From contig NZ_JANIGL010000001.1 in NCBI RefSeq assembly GCF_024518675.1, positions 1,116,001 to 1,180,000 of the forward strand: a DNA stretch of 64,000 nucleotides, in the 5' to 3' direction. Numbering within the stretch: the stretch's first letter is position 1; every line of letters begins with the position of its first letter. Of this stretch, positions 45,389 to 53,992 are shown one piece after another. The translations under genes and the position numbers were made by a program. The DNA is from Pseudoalteromonas shioyasakiensis (lineage in GTDB: Bacteria; Pseudomonadota; Gammaproteobacteria; Enterobacterales; Alteromonadaceae). The notes under the pieces are model-generated. The model had not been told where the DNA came from, searched no databases, and worked only from the letters and a program-made list of their open reading frames with translations.

Positions 45389-46274
45389 TGAGCTGTTTAC
45401 GTAAACCTGGATGCTCACTAAGCCATTTAGCTAATAGTTCAACACCAGCCAAGTGCGGGTAATGCTTACGAGATGCCAACACTACACTGCGTTGCTGAGT
45501 AGGGAATATGGGCAAATACTTGATTCCCTCACGCTCAGCAGCTGCAAGCTTAGGTACAAACGTTACACCATCATCCATAGCAACCAGCGCCAATAAGGTC
45601 TCTAAGCTATTTCCTTGGTACTCATGTGACACATCAACGCCTGCGGCAAAACAAAAGCGCTGCGCTTGATCTCTAAAACAATGGCCATCACTGAGCATTA
45701 ATAAACTACATGCTTTTAGCTCATCTAGAGCAATTTTGCTGCGCTTAGCAAGCTTGTTTTGTGCTGATAATGCCACCAAAAAATCTTCTTTATATATATT
45801 AACTGTATGATAAAGCTTGAGTTCAGACACATCTGCTAGTATTGCAATGTCTAACTCACCGCTATCTAGTGCGGCTAAAATAGTGCTCGTTTGCATTTCC
45901 ACAAAAGCAAACTGACTATCAGCAAAAGCTTCTTTCATAGAGGTGAGTAAGGTTGGCAATAAATACGGCGCAATGGTTGGGATAATGCCAATTTTTACTC
46001 TACCCTGTAATGGTGCGCTCGAGGTTGCCGCTAGCTCTTTTAATATTTGGGTTTGCTCTAACACTAACTTTATTTGTGTCAACAAACGTTCACCTTGCGT
46101 CGTTAAAGTAACTTGCTTAGTAGAACGGTCAAATAATGTAACACCCAGTTCTTGTTCTAGCTTTTTAATTTGTCCGCTCAAAGTCGGCTGACTCACATAA
46201 CAGGCGTCTGCCGCTTTACGAAAATGTTTGTAATGAGCAACCGCTTTTACATATTCAAGATCTTTTAAATTCAT
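45372..46274 (-). CDS. oxyR: Hydrogen-peroxide sensor OxyR (LysR family)
   Basis: 300 residues. The N-terminal LysR HTH has AADACYVSQPTLSGQIKKLEQELG. The regulatory domain contains Cys199 and Cys208 in DGHCFRDQAQRFC, the same positions and spacing as the redox cysteines of E. coli OxyR. It activates peroxide-defence genes when the disulfide forms. It is divergent from a peroxiredoxin-glutaredoxin gene with an ATAG-N7-CTAT element between them. The tail overlaps flgT by 17 bp. Confidence 0.96.
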   Translation of the reverse strand: MNLKDLEYVKAVAHYKHFRKAADACYVSQPTLSGQIKKLEQELGVTLFDRSTKQVTLTTQGERLLTQIKLVLEQTQILKELAATSSAPLQGRVKIGIIPTIAPYLLPTLLTSMKEAFADSQFAFVEMQTSTILAALDSGELDIAILADVSELKLYHTVNIYKEDFLVALSAQNKLAKRSKIALDELKACSLLMLSDGHCFRDQAQRFCFAAGVDVSHEYQGNSLETLLALVAMDDGVTFVPKLAAAEREGIKYLPIFPTQQRSVVLASRKHYPHLAGVELLAKWLSEHPGLRKQLTKVIT

Positions 46275-46289
46275 AGTAAGGCCAAACTA

Positions 46290-46304
46290 ATAGGTATTAT
46301 CTAT
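46290..46304. promoter_or_regulatory. OxyR-type half operator between oxyR and the peroxiredoxin gene
   Basis: ATAG (46290-46293), 7 nt, CTAT (46301-46304). This equals half of the OxyR motif ATAG-N7-CTAT-N7-ATAG-N7-CTAT. A second half at the correct spacing is only weakly matched. Confidence 0.5.
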
Positions 46305-46386
46305 CATGGTAATACAAACAAACGATTGGAGCTATTATAACTTTCACGACATAATGGCTATCAACAAATCAAGAGGAACTAAAAAC

Positions 46387-47115
46387 ATGTTAAACAATAT
46401 TGAAGGTCAAACAATTCCACAAGTTACATTCGCAACTCGCGTAAACGATGAGTGGAAATCAATCACATCTGACGACATTTTTAAAGGTAAAACTGTTGTT
46501 GTATTTTCACTACCAGGTGCATTTACACCAACCTGTTCATCAACTCACTTACCGCGCTATAACGAATTAGCGGGTGTACTTAAACAAAATGGTGTTGATG
46601 ATATCGTATGCGTATCAGTAAACGACACCTTTGTAATGAACGCTTGGGCACAAAACCAAGAAGCACAAAACATCACTTTATTACCCGATGGTAACGGTGA
46701 ATTTACTGACGGCATGGGCATGTTAGTAGACAAAAATGACCTAGGCTTTGGCAAACGCAGCTGGCGCTATTCTATGCTGGTTAAAGACGGCGTGATTGAC
46801 AAAATGTTTATCGAGCCAGACTTACCAGGCGACCCGTTTGAAGTATCAGATGCAGACACCATGCTTGATTACATCAACCCTAAGCAAGTAAAACCAGAAG
46901 CCGTTAGTATTTTTACAAAACCGGGCTGCCCATTCTGTACTAAAGCAAAGGCACTACTTGAAGAAAAAGGCTTAGTGTTTGAAGAAATTACTATGGGTGC
47001 TGGTGCATCACTAACAAGCCTAAAAGCAATTTCAGGTCGTGAAACCGTACCACAAGTATTTATCGGCGGAAAACACATTGGTGGCTCTGACGATTTAGAA
47101 AAATACTTTGCTTAA
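46387..47115 (+). CDS. Hybrid peroxiredoxin-glutaredoxin (Prx5/Grx fusion)
   Basis: 242 residues from ATG 46387 (MLNNIEGQ), with AGAGGAA upstream; the longer reading from 46306 runs through the promoter region. The Prx5 domain (1-160) has peroxidatic Cys50 in GAFTPTCSSTHLPRY. The glutaredoxin domain (about 172-242) has CPFC at 181-184 and ETVPQVFIGGKHIGGSDDL. The fusion reduces peroxides with electrons from glutathione, as in Haemophilus PGdx. It is divergent from oxyR and so probably OxyR-activated. Confidence 0.95.
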   Translation: MLNNIEGQTIPQVTFATRVNDEWKSITSDDIFKGKTVVVFSLPGAFTPTCSSTHLPRYNELAGVLKQNGVDDIVCVSVNDTFVMNAWAQNQEAQNITLLPDGNGEFTDGMGMLVDKNDLGFGKRSWRYSMLVKDGVIDKMFIEPDLPGDPFEVSDADTMLDYINPKQVKPEAVSIFTKPGCPFCTKAKALLEEKGLVFEEITMGAGASLTSLKAISGRETVPQVFIGGKHIGGSDDLEKYFA

Positions 47116-47140
47116 TTAAGTAATCCTTTAAGCACATAAT

Positions 47141-47166
47141 TAGGGGCATTAATGCCCCTACTTTTA
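47141..47166 (+). terminator. Rho-independent terminator of the peroxiredoxin-glutaredoxin gene
   Basis: TAGGGGCATT/AATGCCCCTA palindrome (47141-47160), followed by CTTTT, 25 nt after the stop. Confidence 0.8.
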
Positions 47167-47244
47167 CCTTTTACGTACCCATTTTATTAACTTATTTTGA
47201 AAACCAGTTTTTTAATAAAATTGGTATCACACAAGGACACCACG

Positions 47245-48693
47245 ATGAAAGAATTAAACACAGATGTTGTTGTAATTGGTGCTGGTACAGCAGGCTTAAG
47301 CGCATACCGTAACGCCAAACAATACACCTCAAACGTACTTATGATCGAAGCCGGAGCGTATGGCACTACTTGTGCGCGTGTTGGGTGTATGCCAAGCAAA
47401 TTGCTTATTGCGGCTGCCGAAGCTGCTCACTCAATCGAAACCGCCCCCGCATTTGGAGTACATAGCTCAAAACCCACTATCAACGGGGTAGAGGTTATGG
47501 CACGTGTGCGCAGTGAACGTGACCGCTTTGTTGGCTTTGTCGTAGAGGCTGTCGATGAAATCCCAAGTGAAGATAGAATTCGCGGCTATGCAAAGTTTTT
47601 AGATGCTAATAGAGTACAAATTGACGACCACACAATCATTAACGCCAAGCGCTTCGTGATAGCAACAGGGTCTCGCCCTGCTTACCCTGGGGTATTTAAT
47701 AACTTTGGCGATAAATTAATAATTAATGACGACGTATTTAACTGGCAAGACTTGCCCGAATCAGTCGCCGTATTTGGTCCTGGTGTTATTGGCCTTGAAA
47801 TCGGCCAAGCCCTGCATCGGTTAGGTGTTAAGGTAAAACTATTTGGTGTTGGTGGTGCAATCGGCCCTATTACAGACCCTGTTATTAAAGATTACGCAAA
47901 TACCGTATTTGCTGAAGAGTTTTTTGTAGATACCGACTCAAACGTCTCAGATATGAAAAAAGTAGGCGACAAAGCGCAGCTTACTTATGTTGATAAAAAC
48001 GGTGACAAACAAACTGAACAATTCGATTTTGTACTCGCCGCCACTGGCCGCATACCAAATACTGATAAGTTGGGTCTTGAGAATACCGGTATTGAACTTG
48101 ATGAACGTGGCGTGCCAATCGCTGACAAACACACTATGCAATGTGGCGACTCAAATATATTTATCGCGGGGGATGCCAGTAATATGATCCCGCTGTTACA
48201 CGAAGCGAGCGATCAAGGCACTATTGCTGGGCAAAATGCGGGGCGTTTTCCTGATGTACGTATCGGCCTGCGTCGTACACCAATCGCTGCGGTATTTAGC
48301 GATCCACAAATAGCCATGATAGGTGAAAGCTATAAGCAAATAACCGAGCGCTTAGGTGAATGTGGTTGCTTTGAAGTTGGCGAAGTCAGCTTTGAAAACC
48401 AAGGCCGCAGCCGTGTAATGCTAAAAAACAAAGGCCATATGCGGGTATACGCAGAGCAAGGTACTGGTTTATTTATAGGTGCCGAGTTTATCGGCCCACA
48501 AGCTGAGCACATAGCACATTTACTTGCATGGGCGGTGCAAAACAAAATGACCGTACCACAGATGCTCGATATGCCATTTTATCACCCAGTGATTGAAGAA
48601 GGTCTGCGCACCGCCCTTCGTGATTTAAATGCCAAACTTAAATTTGGCCCAGATATTATAAACCACTGCATGGAATGTGGACCGGGGAGCTAG
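47245..48693 (+). CDS. Dihydrolipoyl dehydrogenase-like flavoprotein disulfide reductase
   Basis: 482 residues from ATG 47245, chosen for the AAGGAC site just upstream. FAD motif VVVIGAGTAG (8-17), redox-active Cys43/Cys48 in TTCARVGCMPSK, NAD-binding VFGPGVIGLEIGQAL near 175, and an active-site His-Glu in FYHPVIEEGLR near the C-terminus. It is not linked to pdh or odh genes but to a peroxiredoxin-glutaredoxin, so a role in thiol redox defence is possible (inference). The stop codon lies in the first unit of an 8-bp tandem repeat. Confidence 0.88.
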   Translation: MKELNTDVVVIGAGTAGLSAYRNAKQYTSNVLMIEAGAYGTTCARVGCMPSKLLIAAAEAAHSIETAPAFGVHSSKPTINGVEVMARVRSERDRFVGFVVEAVDEIPSEDRIRGYAKFLDANRVQIDDHTIINAKRFVIATGSRPAYPGVFNNFGDKLIINDDVFNWQDLPESVAVFGPGVIGLEIGQALHRLGVKVKLFGVGGAIGPITDPVIKDYANTVFAEEFFVDTDSNVSDMKKVGDKAQLTYVDKNGDKQTEQFDFVLAATGRIPNTDKLGLENTGIELDERGVPIADKHTMQCGDSNIFIAGDASNMIPLLHEASDQGTIAGQNAGRFPDVRIGLRRTPIAAVFSDPQIAMIGESYKQITERLGECGCFEVGEVSFENQGRSRVMLKNKGHMRVYAEQGTGLFIGAEFIGPQAEHIAHLLAWAVQNKMTVPQMLDMPFYHPVIEEGLRTALRDLNAKLKFGPDIINHCMECGPGS

Positions 48694-48774
48694 GTTGCTA
48701 GGTTGCTAGGTTGCTAGGTTGCTAGGTTGCTAGGTTGCTAGGTTGCTAGGTTGCTAGGTTGCTAGGTTGCTAGG
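48690..48774 (+). repeat. 8-bp tandem repeat (CTAGGTTG) x 10.6
   Basis: Ten perfect CTAGGTTG units from 48690 to 48769 plus CTAGG. The TAG stop codon of the preceding gene (48691-48693) is part of the first unit, so copy-number change would alter only the 3' UTR. Confidence 0.95.
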
Positions 48775-48783
48775 ATAAAATAT

Positions 48784-48828
48784 AACCAATAATCAAGGAG
48801 GTCTAGGCCTCCTTTGGTATTATTGGTT
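48784..48828. other. Long imperfect hairpin between the Lpd-like gene and tRNA-Arg
   Basis: Outer arms AACCAATAAT (48784-48793) and ATTATTGGTT (48819-48828), inner arms AAGGAGG (48795-48801) and CCTCCTT (48808-48814). The loop is TCTAGG. It could serve as a bidirectional terminator, though there is no T-run. The rest of 48829-48991 holds no recognisable gene. It includes CTGTGCTACATATATGCTACACAG, with inverted CTGTG/CACAG ends, near 48928-48952. Confidence 0.55.
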
Positions 48829-48991
48829 AACTCTATCACCATGACTTGGCGGCGTTGAGGTAACAATAAAAACCAAATCGTCCTCACCATAATTACATAG
48901 TTGATGAACAACCCCCTTTAACTTACTGTGCTACATATATGCTACACAGAAATTAAAAAAAGAACTTAAAACTGTAACCTATTGACTTTAT

Positions 48992-49066
48992 TGGTAGCCC
49001 CTGCAGGAATCGAACCTGCAACTGCCCCTTAGGAGGGGGCCGTTATATCCATTTAACTAAGAGGCC
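48992..49066 (-). tRNA. tRNA-Arg (anticodon CCU)
   Basis: Minus-strand sequence starts GGCCTCTTAGTTAAATGGATA and ends in GCTACCA with CCA encoded. The anticodon loop is CTCCTAA with a GCCCC/GGGGC stem, and the T-arm has GGTTCGATTCC. It closely resembles E. coli argW. The acceptor starts with a G-U pair. Such tRNAs are common integration sites, but no integrase is present here. Confidence 0.93.
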
Positions 49067-49073
49067 ACATTCG

Positions 49074-49111
49074 AGCTGATAGCTGATAGCTGATAGCTGA
49101 TAGCTGATAGC
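49074..49111 (-). repeat. 7-bp tandem repeat (AGCTGAT) x 5.4 in the tRNA-Arg leader
   Basis: Five perfect AGCTGAT units from 49074 to 49108 plus AGC. The array lies between the -10 box and the mature 5' end of tRNA-Arg, so it should be transcribed in the pre-tRNA leader. Confidence 0.95.
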
Positions 49112-49114
49112 AAA

Positions 49115-49144
49115 AGTATAACGGCTTATCCTGATTTTAATCAA
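49115..49144 (-). promoter_or_regulatory. Probable sigma-70 promoter of tRNA-Arg
   Basis: Minus-strand TTGATT (49144-49139), 18 nt, TATACT (49120-49115), about 50 nt before the tRNA 5' end. Confidence 0.65.
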
Positions 49145-49165
49145 GCTGTTAAAAAGAGAACTTAA

Positions 49166-49840
49166 TTAATTTAGGCTGACGCGTTTGAGGTTTATATCGT
49201 CGTTATTTAAAACATAGTACGGCAGTAGTTTTTGACTGCTGGCGATAACACGCTTGCTTTGTACATCAATAACCCGCGTATTCACCTCTACCCCACTGCT
49301 ACGATAGATTAAAGTACCGGATAACACATGACTGGCGATACGTTTGTTAGCTAGGTTTTCAATATCCCGTGAAAATACAAAATCACCACGTTCGTTCACT
49401 AAGATTTGATCTGTGGTTTTAAAGTCAACTACGCCATAGCCAAACTGCTGTAACTGATAAATAAACGACTCAGACAGTTGATTACCTAATTGGCTGCTGT
49501 TATTCAAGCTTGCATCTAAATCTACAAAAGAGGTGACTGCAATCGCTATATCTTGCTCTGATTGCATAGTATCAACTAAATCCAACGCCATTTGCTCTAC
49601 ATAGTGAACCAAAGTTTTATGATGATTTAGCGGCGTAAATTGAGTTGCATCTTGATATTCTTGCTGCTCACTTAATTGTGCTTGGCGTATCAGCTGATTT
49701 AAGTCATAACCGCCCGCTGTAGTCTGGGGTTTCTCTGTTACTGGTTGTTGCGTTGAGTTATCAAACGTACTACAACCAGTTAAAAGCGAGACCATTAAGC
49801 TAAAACTTACACATGCAGCATGCTTAGTTAAGATTGCCAT
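49166..49840 (-). CDS. FlgO-family outer-membrane lipoprotein (copy 3)
   Basis: 224 residues with lipobox LLTGC near residue 23. The FlgO-like domain has VTSFVDLD...QLGNQLSESFIYQLQQFGYGVVDFKTTDQILVNERGDFVFSRDIENL and VLSGTLIYRSSGVEVNTRVID. FlgO in Vibrio is an outer-membrane protein needed for full polar flagellum function. It is the last gene of a four-gene operon and starts 7 nt after copy 2. Confidence 0.85.
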   Translation of the reverse strand: MAILTKHAACVSFSLMVSLLTGCSTFDNSTQQPVTEKPQTTAGGYDLNQLIRQAQLSEQQEYQDATQFTPLNHHKTLVHYVEQMALDLVDTMQSEQDIAIAVTSFVDLDASLNNSSQLGNQLSESFIYQLQQFGYGVVDFKTTDQILVNERGDFVFSRDIENLANKRIASHVLSGTLIYRSSGVEVNTRVIDVQSKRVIASSQKLLPYYVLNNDDINLKRVSLN

Positions 49841-49847
49841 ATTAAAT

Positions 49848-50522
49848 TCACTCGTTTGCTTGTTTGAGCATCACACCGTCGGTGCGGTAACTACTGTCTA
49901 GTGCATCAACGACAGACTGTGGAATAAAGCCTTGTGCTGAGCCCACAACTGCTTTGCTGGTTAATCCAATAATACGAGCATTTACAAGAACACCACCCTG
50001 ATGGTTTACCATAGTGCCAGCTAATACATAATTAAAGTTTTGATCTTGGCTCAGCTCTAAATAATCACGACTAAAAACAAAATCACCACTTGGCGTGACC
50101 CGCATATAATTAGTAGTTTTAAAATCAATAACAGGCACACCAAAGCTATGCAACTCATGCATAAAGCTTTCAGAGATTTGATTCCCTAACAAAGTCCCAT
50201 CATTGTACTCATCATCAAGATAGATAAAGCTTGCTACTGCTAAAGGGGTTTTAGTGTTTACATACTGCAGGTTCTCAGCCATATCTTGCATAATACCGCG
50301 GACATAATGATTAATATTTTTGCGTGTTGGTCGACTTATTTGGCTGTTATCATTCATCACTGCTGCATTTTGATAAAGTGAGCTACTTTGTCCAGGCTCT
50401 GCCACGGCTCGTTGTGTTATCAGTTGAGGCGAGTTGTCTTGTGCTGAGGTACTACTGTCATTCATAATTTGCGAACAACCAATGCCCAGAGGCAAACATA
50501 AAGTAAGTATAAAGCGTTTCAT
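49848..50522 (-). CDS. FlgO-family outer-membrane lipoprotein (copy 2)
   Basis: 224 residues with lipobox GIGC at Cys16. The domain is like that of copy 3: VASFIYLDDEYNDGTLLGNQISESFMHELHSFGVPVIDFKTTNYMRVTPSGDFVFSRDYLEL. Copies 2 and 3 are clearly closer to each other than to copy 1. AGGAG ribosome site. Which copy is the functional FlgO equivalent cannot be told. Confidence 0.85.
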   Translation of the reverse strand: MKRFILTLCLPLGIGCSQIMNDSSTSAQDNSPQLITQRAVAEPGQSSSLYQNAAVMNDNSQISRPTRKNINHYVRGIMQDMAENLQYVNTKTPLAVASFIYLDDEYNDGTLLGNQISESFMHELHSFGVPVIDFKTTNYMRVTPSGDFVFSRDYLELSQDQNFNYVLAGTMVNHQGGVLVNARIIGLTSKAVVGSAQGFIPQSVVDALDSSYRTDGVMLKQANE

Positions 50523-50534
50523 GAAGGCTCCTAA

Positions 50535-51128
50535 TTAGTATTCGCTACGGTAGATATAACCACCACGTTGCTGAATTTTTTCATCTCCCCACATTACATT
50601 GATAGGGATTTCTGTGCTTGCGGCAGAGGCAATTACATTATCTTTTGTATCCACCATTCGAGCATTAACAATATAGGCATGTTGTTGCCGTGTAAGCGTG
50701 CCTGTTATTACGTAGTCAATATTCTGACGTTGACGTAGCTTAGTAATATCTCTGCTAAGCATACTATCGGCAGATGCAGATAAATTAATAGTGTTTTCTA
50801 AACGGTATTCAATAATGTTGTAACCCAACTGAGTGAACTGAGTGATCAAACTTTCTTGTATTTGCTGGCTCAGTCCATCGACTTGGCCATTAGCAAGGCC
50901 TGTTTCGAGCTCATCTGCTAGGTAAAAGCTGGTTACAGCAATACGTGCAGAGCTTTTAAATGGCCCATTAATATGACTAAGCTGGGTACTTAAATCATTC
51001 ACATATTGATGCACAGTATAAGCAGACATGGCCGGTGTTTCGACTTGGCTTGGTGTCTTTTCTGGCTCATCACTGGTTAAACTACAAGCGGTGAGTGAAA
51101 GCGAAAATAAAATAATTAAAAGGCGCAT
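50535..51128 (-). CDS. FlgO-family outer-membrane lipoprotein (copy 1)
   Basis: 197 residues from ATG 51128, chosen because AGAGG lies 9 nt upstream; an ATG three codons earlier directly abuts that site. Lipobox LTAC near residue 15. The FlgO-like region has VTSFYLADELETGLANGQVDGLSQQIQESLITQFTQLGYNIIEYR and MLSRDITKLRQRQNIDYVITGTLTRQQHAYIVNARMVDTKDNVIA. It is the most divergent of the three paralogues. Confidence 0.8.
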   Translation of the reverse strand: MRLLIILFSLSLTACSLTSDEPEKTPSQVETPAMSAYTVHQYVNDLSTQLSHINGPFKSSARIAVTSFYLADELETGLANGQVDGLSQQIQESLITQFTQLGYNIIEYRLENTINLSASADSMLSRDITKLRQRQNIDYVITGTLTRQQHAYIVNARMVDTKDNVIASAASTEIPINVMWGDEKIQQRGGYIYRSEY

Positions 51129-51179
51129 ATTTGCCATCCTCTAAAAGCATGGCAAATATAAAGCAATAATTATGCCTAT

Positions 51180-51752
51180 TTATTGAGTGTATGGAGTATC
51201 AGTGTAATTACTAACTAAACAATCTACATTAAAGCTTTTAAACGTTTGGCAATCCGCCAAGGCATTTTTATAATACTTATAAGCGCCAAACTTGAGCCTA
51301 TAGACATGCGTGTTTTGCACCATCGCGGTTTCAACATTAGTGATAAATCGGCCCTGAAACAAATTAGGCGCTTTATTTTTTAATGACGATAAACTGGTTG
51401 TTAAATTATCCCTGTTGTTAACTGATGCAATTTGTAGTGAAAACTGCCATTTTACATGCTCACCTTCAGACACATTTTTGCCATCATCAGTCATACTCAT
51501 AAGTGGGAAAGGCTGTGTTGCCCTTTTGGCAATCAGTGAAGAGCTTTTTATGTTTTGATAAGAATAAAATAAATCATCATCGGGTGCTCGCAGAACATAA
51601 TTACGCTGAGTTGGTAATTTACTTGCCTCACTGATAGCAATCTCAGTCTTGCTATTATCAATGTAGCCGCTTGGAACATTTTGGCAGCTCAAAAGCATTA
51701 AGCCAACCGATATAAGTCCAACAAAGGAAAATAAACGAGTGTGGTAGCGCAT
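51180..51752 (-). CDS. Lipoprotein with a probable SPOR domain, first gene of the FlgO-family operon
   Basis: 190 residues with lipobox LLSC (Cys23). The C-terminal ~80 residues (WQFSLQIASVNNRDNLTTSLSSLKNKAPNLFQGRFITNVE...VYRLKFGAYKYYKNALADCQTFKS) have the SPOR pattern, with a first-strand QIAS and a later FGAYKYYKNALADC repeat. SPOR domains bind septal or denuded peptidoglycan. It lies 51 nt before FlgO copy 1 with an AGGAG site. A role in polar flagellum assembly is only suggested by context. Confidence 0.6.
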   Translation of the reverse strand: MRYHTRLFSFVGLISVGLMLLSCQNVPSGYIDNSKTEIAISEASKLPTQRNYVLRAPDDDLFYSYQNIKSSSLIAKRATQPFPLMSMTDDGKNVSEGEHVKWQFSLQIASVNNRDNLTTSLSSLKNKAPNLFQGRFITNVETAMVQNTHVYRLKFGAYKYYKNALADCQTFKSFNVDCLVSNYTDTPYTQ

Positions 51753-52101
51753 AAACTCCTAGCCTGTACAACATGCAATCTTCATCACAGCCAATTGCAT
51801 AACAATAAATTAGTCACTAGTTCCATTTAGCAATTACTAGTTTTACAAAGACAAAAATAAAGACCTTTTAACCAGATTATATTATTAAAATGTTAATTTC
51901 TATACTTTACTAAAAAAGCAGAAAAAATCATTAGTCTCTATAATGGGTTTATAACTATGTACTCAGCAATGTTGATCAAAGATAAAAATGATAGCTGATA
52001 ATCTAATGAGTTGTGATTCAACTATTGAGGGCTCTAAATAAAGTCCTCATTACGTGTCGTTTTCAACTATGATGAATTCATAGTTTAATACTTATAAAAA
52101 C
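51753..52101. other. Intergenic stretch with no recognised feature
   Basis: 349 AT-rich bases upstream of the lipoprotein operon and downstream of galU. I find no convincing ORF, RNA gene or sigma-54/sigma-28 motif. It presumably holds the promoter of the SPOR-flgO operon. Confidence 0.5.
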
Positions 52102-52126
52102 AAAAAAAGTGCCATTTAGGCACTTT
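52102..52126 (-). terminator. Rho-independent terminator of galU
   Basis: Minus-strand AAAGTGCC-TAAAT-GGCACTTT (52126-52106), then TTTTG. It lies 23 nt after the galU stop. Confidence 0.88.
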
Positions 52127-52148
52127 CTTACAATTAATTCAGTTAAGT

Positions 52149-53030
52149 TTATTTAACTAAGTCTTTAATAAACGACCCTAAATCATCTTTAAATTCATCA
52201 CGACGAAGAGCAAACTCAATTGTCGCTTTTAAATAGCCCAATTTACTACCGCAATCATGGCTACGGCCTTTAATTGCATAAGCTGCAACGGCTTCTTTTT
52301 CCATCAGCATCGCGATAGCGTCAGTTAATTGAATTTCATCGCCTGCGCCCGCTGGCGTTTTAGCAAGTAACGGCCATATATTTTTACTTAAAACATAACG
52401 CCCAACAACCGCAAGGTTTGACGGGGCTTGATTCACAGGAGGCTTTTCAACCATATTTAAAATACGAGCGCTTTGCCCTTGGCCTATCTTTTCGTCACCT
52501 AAGTCAACGACACCAAACTTGTTAACGTCTTGCATTGGTACTGGCTCTACCATTATTTGGCTTTCACCGGTTTGCTCAAAGTGAGTGATCATTTCAGCGA
52601 GATTGTCTTTTTCTAAGTTACTTTCGTAATCATCAATGATCACATCAGGCAATATCACCACAAAAGGTTCATCACCAATAATAGGTGCCGCACAATTAAT
52701 TGCATGACCAAGGCCTTTAGCTTCACCTTGGCGTACCTGAATAATGGTTACATCTTTAGGGCAAATTGATTGCACTTCTGCTAATAATTGTCGCTTTACA
52801 CGTTTTTCAAGCGTGGCTTCTAATTCAAAGCTGGTATCAAAATGGTTTTCAATTGAGTTTTTACTTGAGTGCGTAACCAAAACAATTTCTTTAACGCCAG
52901 CAGCAATCGCTTCGCTCACTACATATTGAATTAGCGGTCGGTCAACAACTGGTAGCATTTCTTTTGGTATCGCTTTCGTTGCTGGCAACATACGCGTTCC
53001 TAGGCCTGCAACAGGGATAACAGCTTTCAT
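52149..53030 (-). CDS. galU: UTP-glucose-1-phosphate uridylyltransferase GalU
   Basis: 293 residues. The N-terminus [19 protein letters not shown] with [16 protein letters not shown] is the nucleotidyltransferase signature. [21 protein letters not shown] and [12 protein letters not shown] also match. It makes UDP-glucose for cell-surface glycans. GGAGAG ribosome site. It is monocistronic, with its own terminator. Confidence 0.96.
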   Translation of the reverse strand: MKAVIPVAGLGTRMLPATKAIPKEMLPVVDRPLIQYVVSEAIAAGVKEIVLVTHSSKNSIENHFDTSFELEATLEKRVKRQLLAEVQSICPKDVTIIQVRQGEAKGLGHAINCAAPIIGDEPFVVILPDVIIDDYESNLEKDNLAEMITHFEQTGESQIMVEPVPMQDVNKFGVVDLGDEKIGQGQSARILNMVEKPPVNQAPSNLAVVGRYVLSKNIWPLLAKTPAGAGDEIQLTDAIAMLMEKEAVAAYAIKGRSHDCGSKLGYLKATIEFALRRDEFKDDLGSFIKDLVK

Positions 53031-53128
53031 TAGTCTCTCCTTAAGTGGGTATTATTCTAATTTAATTAGCCTAGGTCATATTAGCATGCTAATTTGACCG
53101 TTCGCTTAATACCATTAGATTTACCAAA

Positions 53129-53980
53129 TTATACTGAAAATGGGTATTTAATAGCGTCATGGTATTGGTAGCCAATCACTTCAAAGTCGTCTCTGGTTAC
53201 CCATGTTTCAATGTCTTCTAATGTTTTTATTTTTGGGTTGATATGTAATTGCGGTGAGTCAAATGGTTCACGCTTTAATTGCACATCACGCATTAATTCT
53301 AGCTGATTTTCATAAATATGCGCGTTAACAATTTTATGATACGCCTTGCCTGCTTTATGCCCTGTAATTTGTGCTACTAAAGCAAGCAAAACAAAACATT
53401 GGATTTGATTAAAGTTCAAGCCAAGTGGCACATCACAGCTACGCTGATACGAGGTTAAATAAAGTGTATCACCTAAAAGTGAAAATGTATGAGTATGCAT
53501 ACAAGGGCGTAAGCAACCTAGCTCAAATTCACCCGGGTTATAAAAGGTGATTATCTCGCCTCTATCATCTACACCGTTTTTAAGGTTATCGATCACTTTT
53601 TTCAACTGATCTAGCGGCGTGCCATCTGGGCGCTGCCAATCACGGGCTTGCACGCCATAAACGCGCCCCATGTCGTCTTCACCCTTTCGATTAGGGTTAT
53701 TTAGCCATGCTTGGTTTTCGTTAGCATTTGCATCCCAAGTCATGCAGCCTATTTCACGAAATTGCTCAGCACTGCTATAGCCACGTAAATAACCTAATAA
53801 CTCTGCAATCGCGGCTTTATAATAACTTTTACGTGTAGTGATCATCGGAAATTTGTTATTCGCAACGTCGTATTCAAGCTCGGCGTTAATGACGGTTAAG
53901 CAACGTGTTCCGGTACGTTTATTTTCAACCCAGATGCCTTCATCAACTATTCGCTGACATAATTCTAAATATTGTTTCAT
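53129..53980 (-). CDS. thyA: Thymidylate synthase ThyA
   Basis: 283 residues, the longer form with a ~20-residue insert (about 80-100) relative to the 264-residue E. coli enzyme. The catalytic Cys is in [14 protein letters not shown], followed by [19 protein letters not shown]. It converts dUMP to dTMP with methylene-tetrahydrofolate. It lies 12 nt after lgt, the common gamma order lgt-thyA. Confidence 0.96.
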   Translation of the reverse strand: MKQYLELCQRIVDEGIWVENKRTGTRCLTVINAELEYDVANNKFPMITTRKSYYKAAIAELLGYLRGYSSAEQFREIGCMTWDANANENQAWLNNPNRKGEDDMGRVYGVQARDWQRPDGTPLDQLKKVIDNLKNGVDDRGEIITFYNPGEFELGCLRPCMHTHTFSLLGDTLYLTSYQRSCDVPLGLNFNQIQCFVLLALVAQITGHKAGKAYHKIVNAHIYENQLELMRDVQLKREPFDSPQLHINPKIKTLEDIETWVTRDDFEVIGYQYHDAIKYPFSV

Positions 53981-53992
53981 TGTTCGCTCTTC

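Noticed and set aside
48820-48930. Minus-strand open stretch of about 36 codons (ending ...TSTPPSHGDRVNQ) beside tRNA-Arg as a gene remnant
   Set aside because: It has no start codon, overlaps the hairpin arm, and cannot be tied to any family by eye; it could be chance.
48690-49111. CRISPR array
   Set aside because: The repeats are contiguous 8-bp and 7-bp units without spacers, and no cas genes are present.
48694-49165. Integrated element at tRNA-Arg(CCU)
   Set aside because: There is no integrase, no duplicated tRNA 3' end and no foreign-looking genes; flanks are ordinary flagellar and redox genes.
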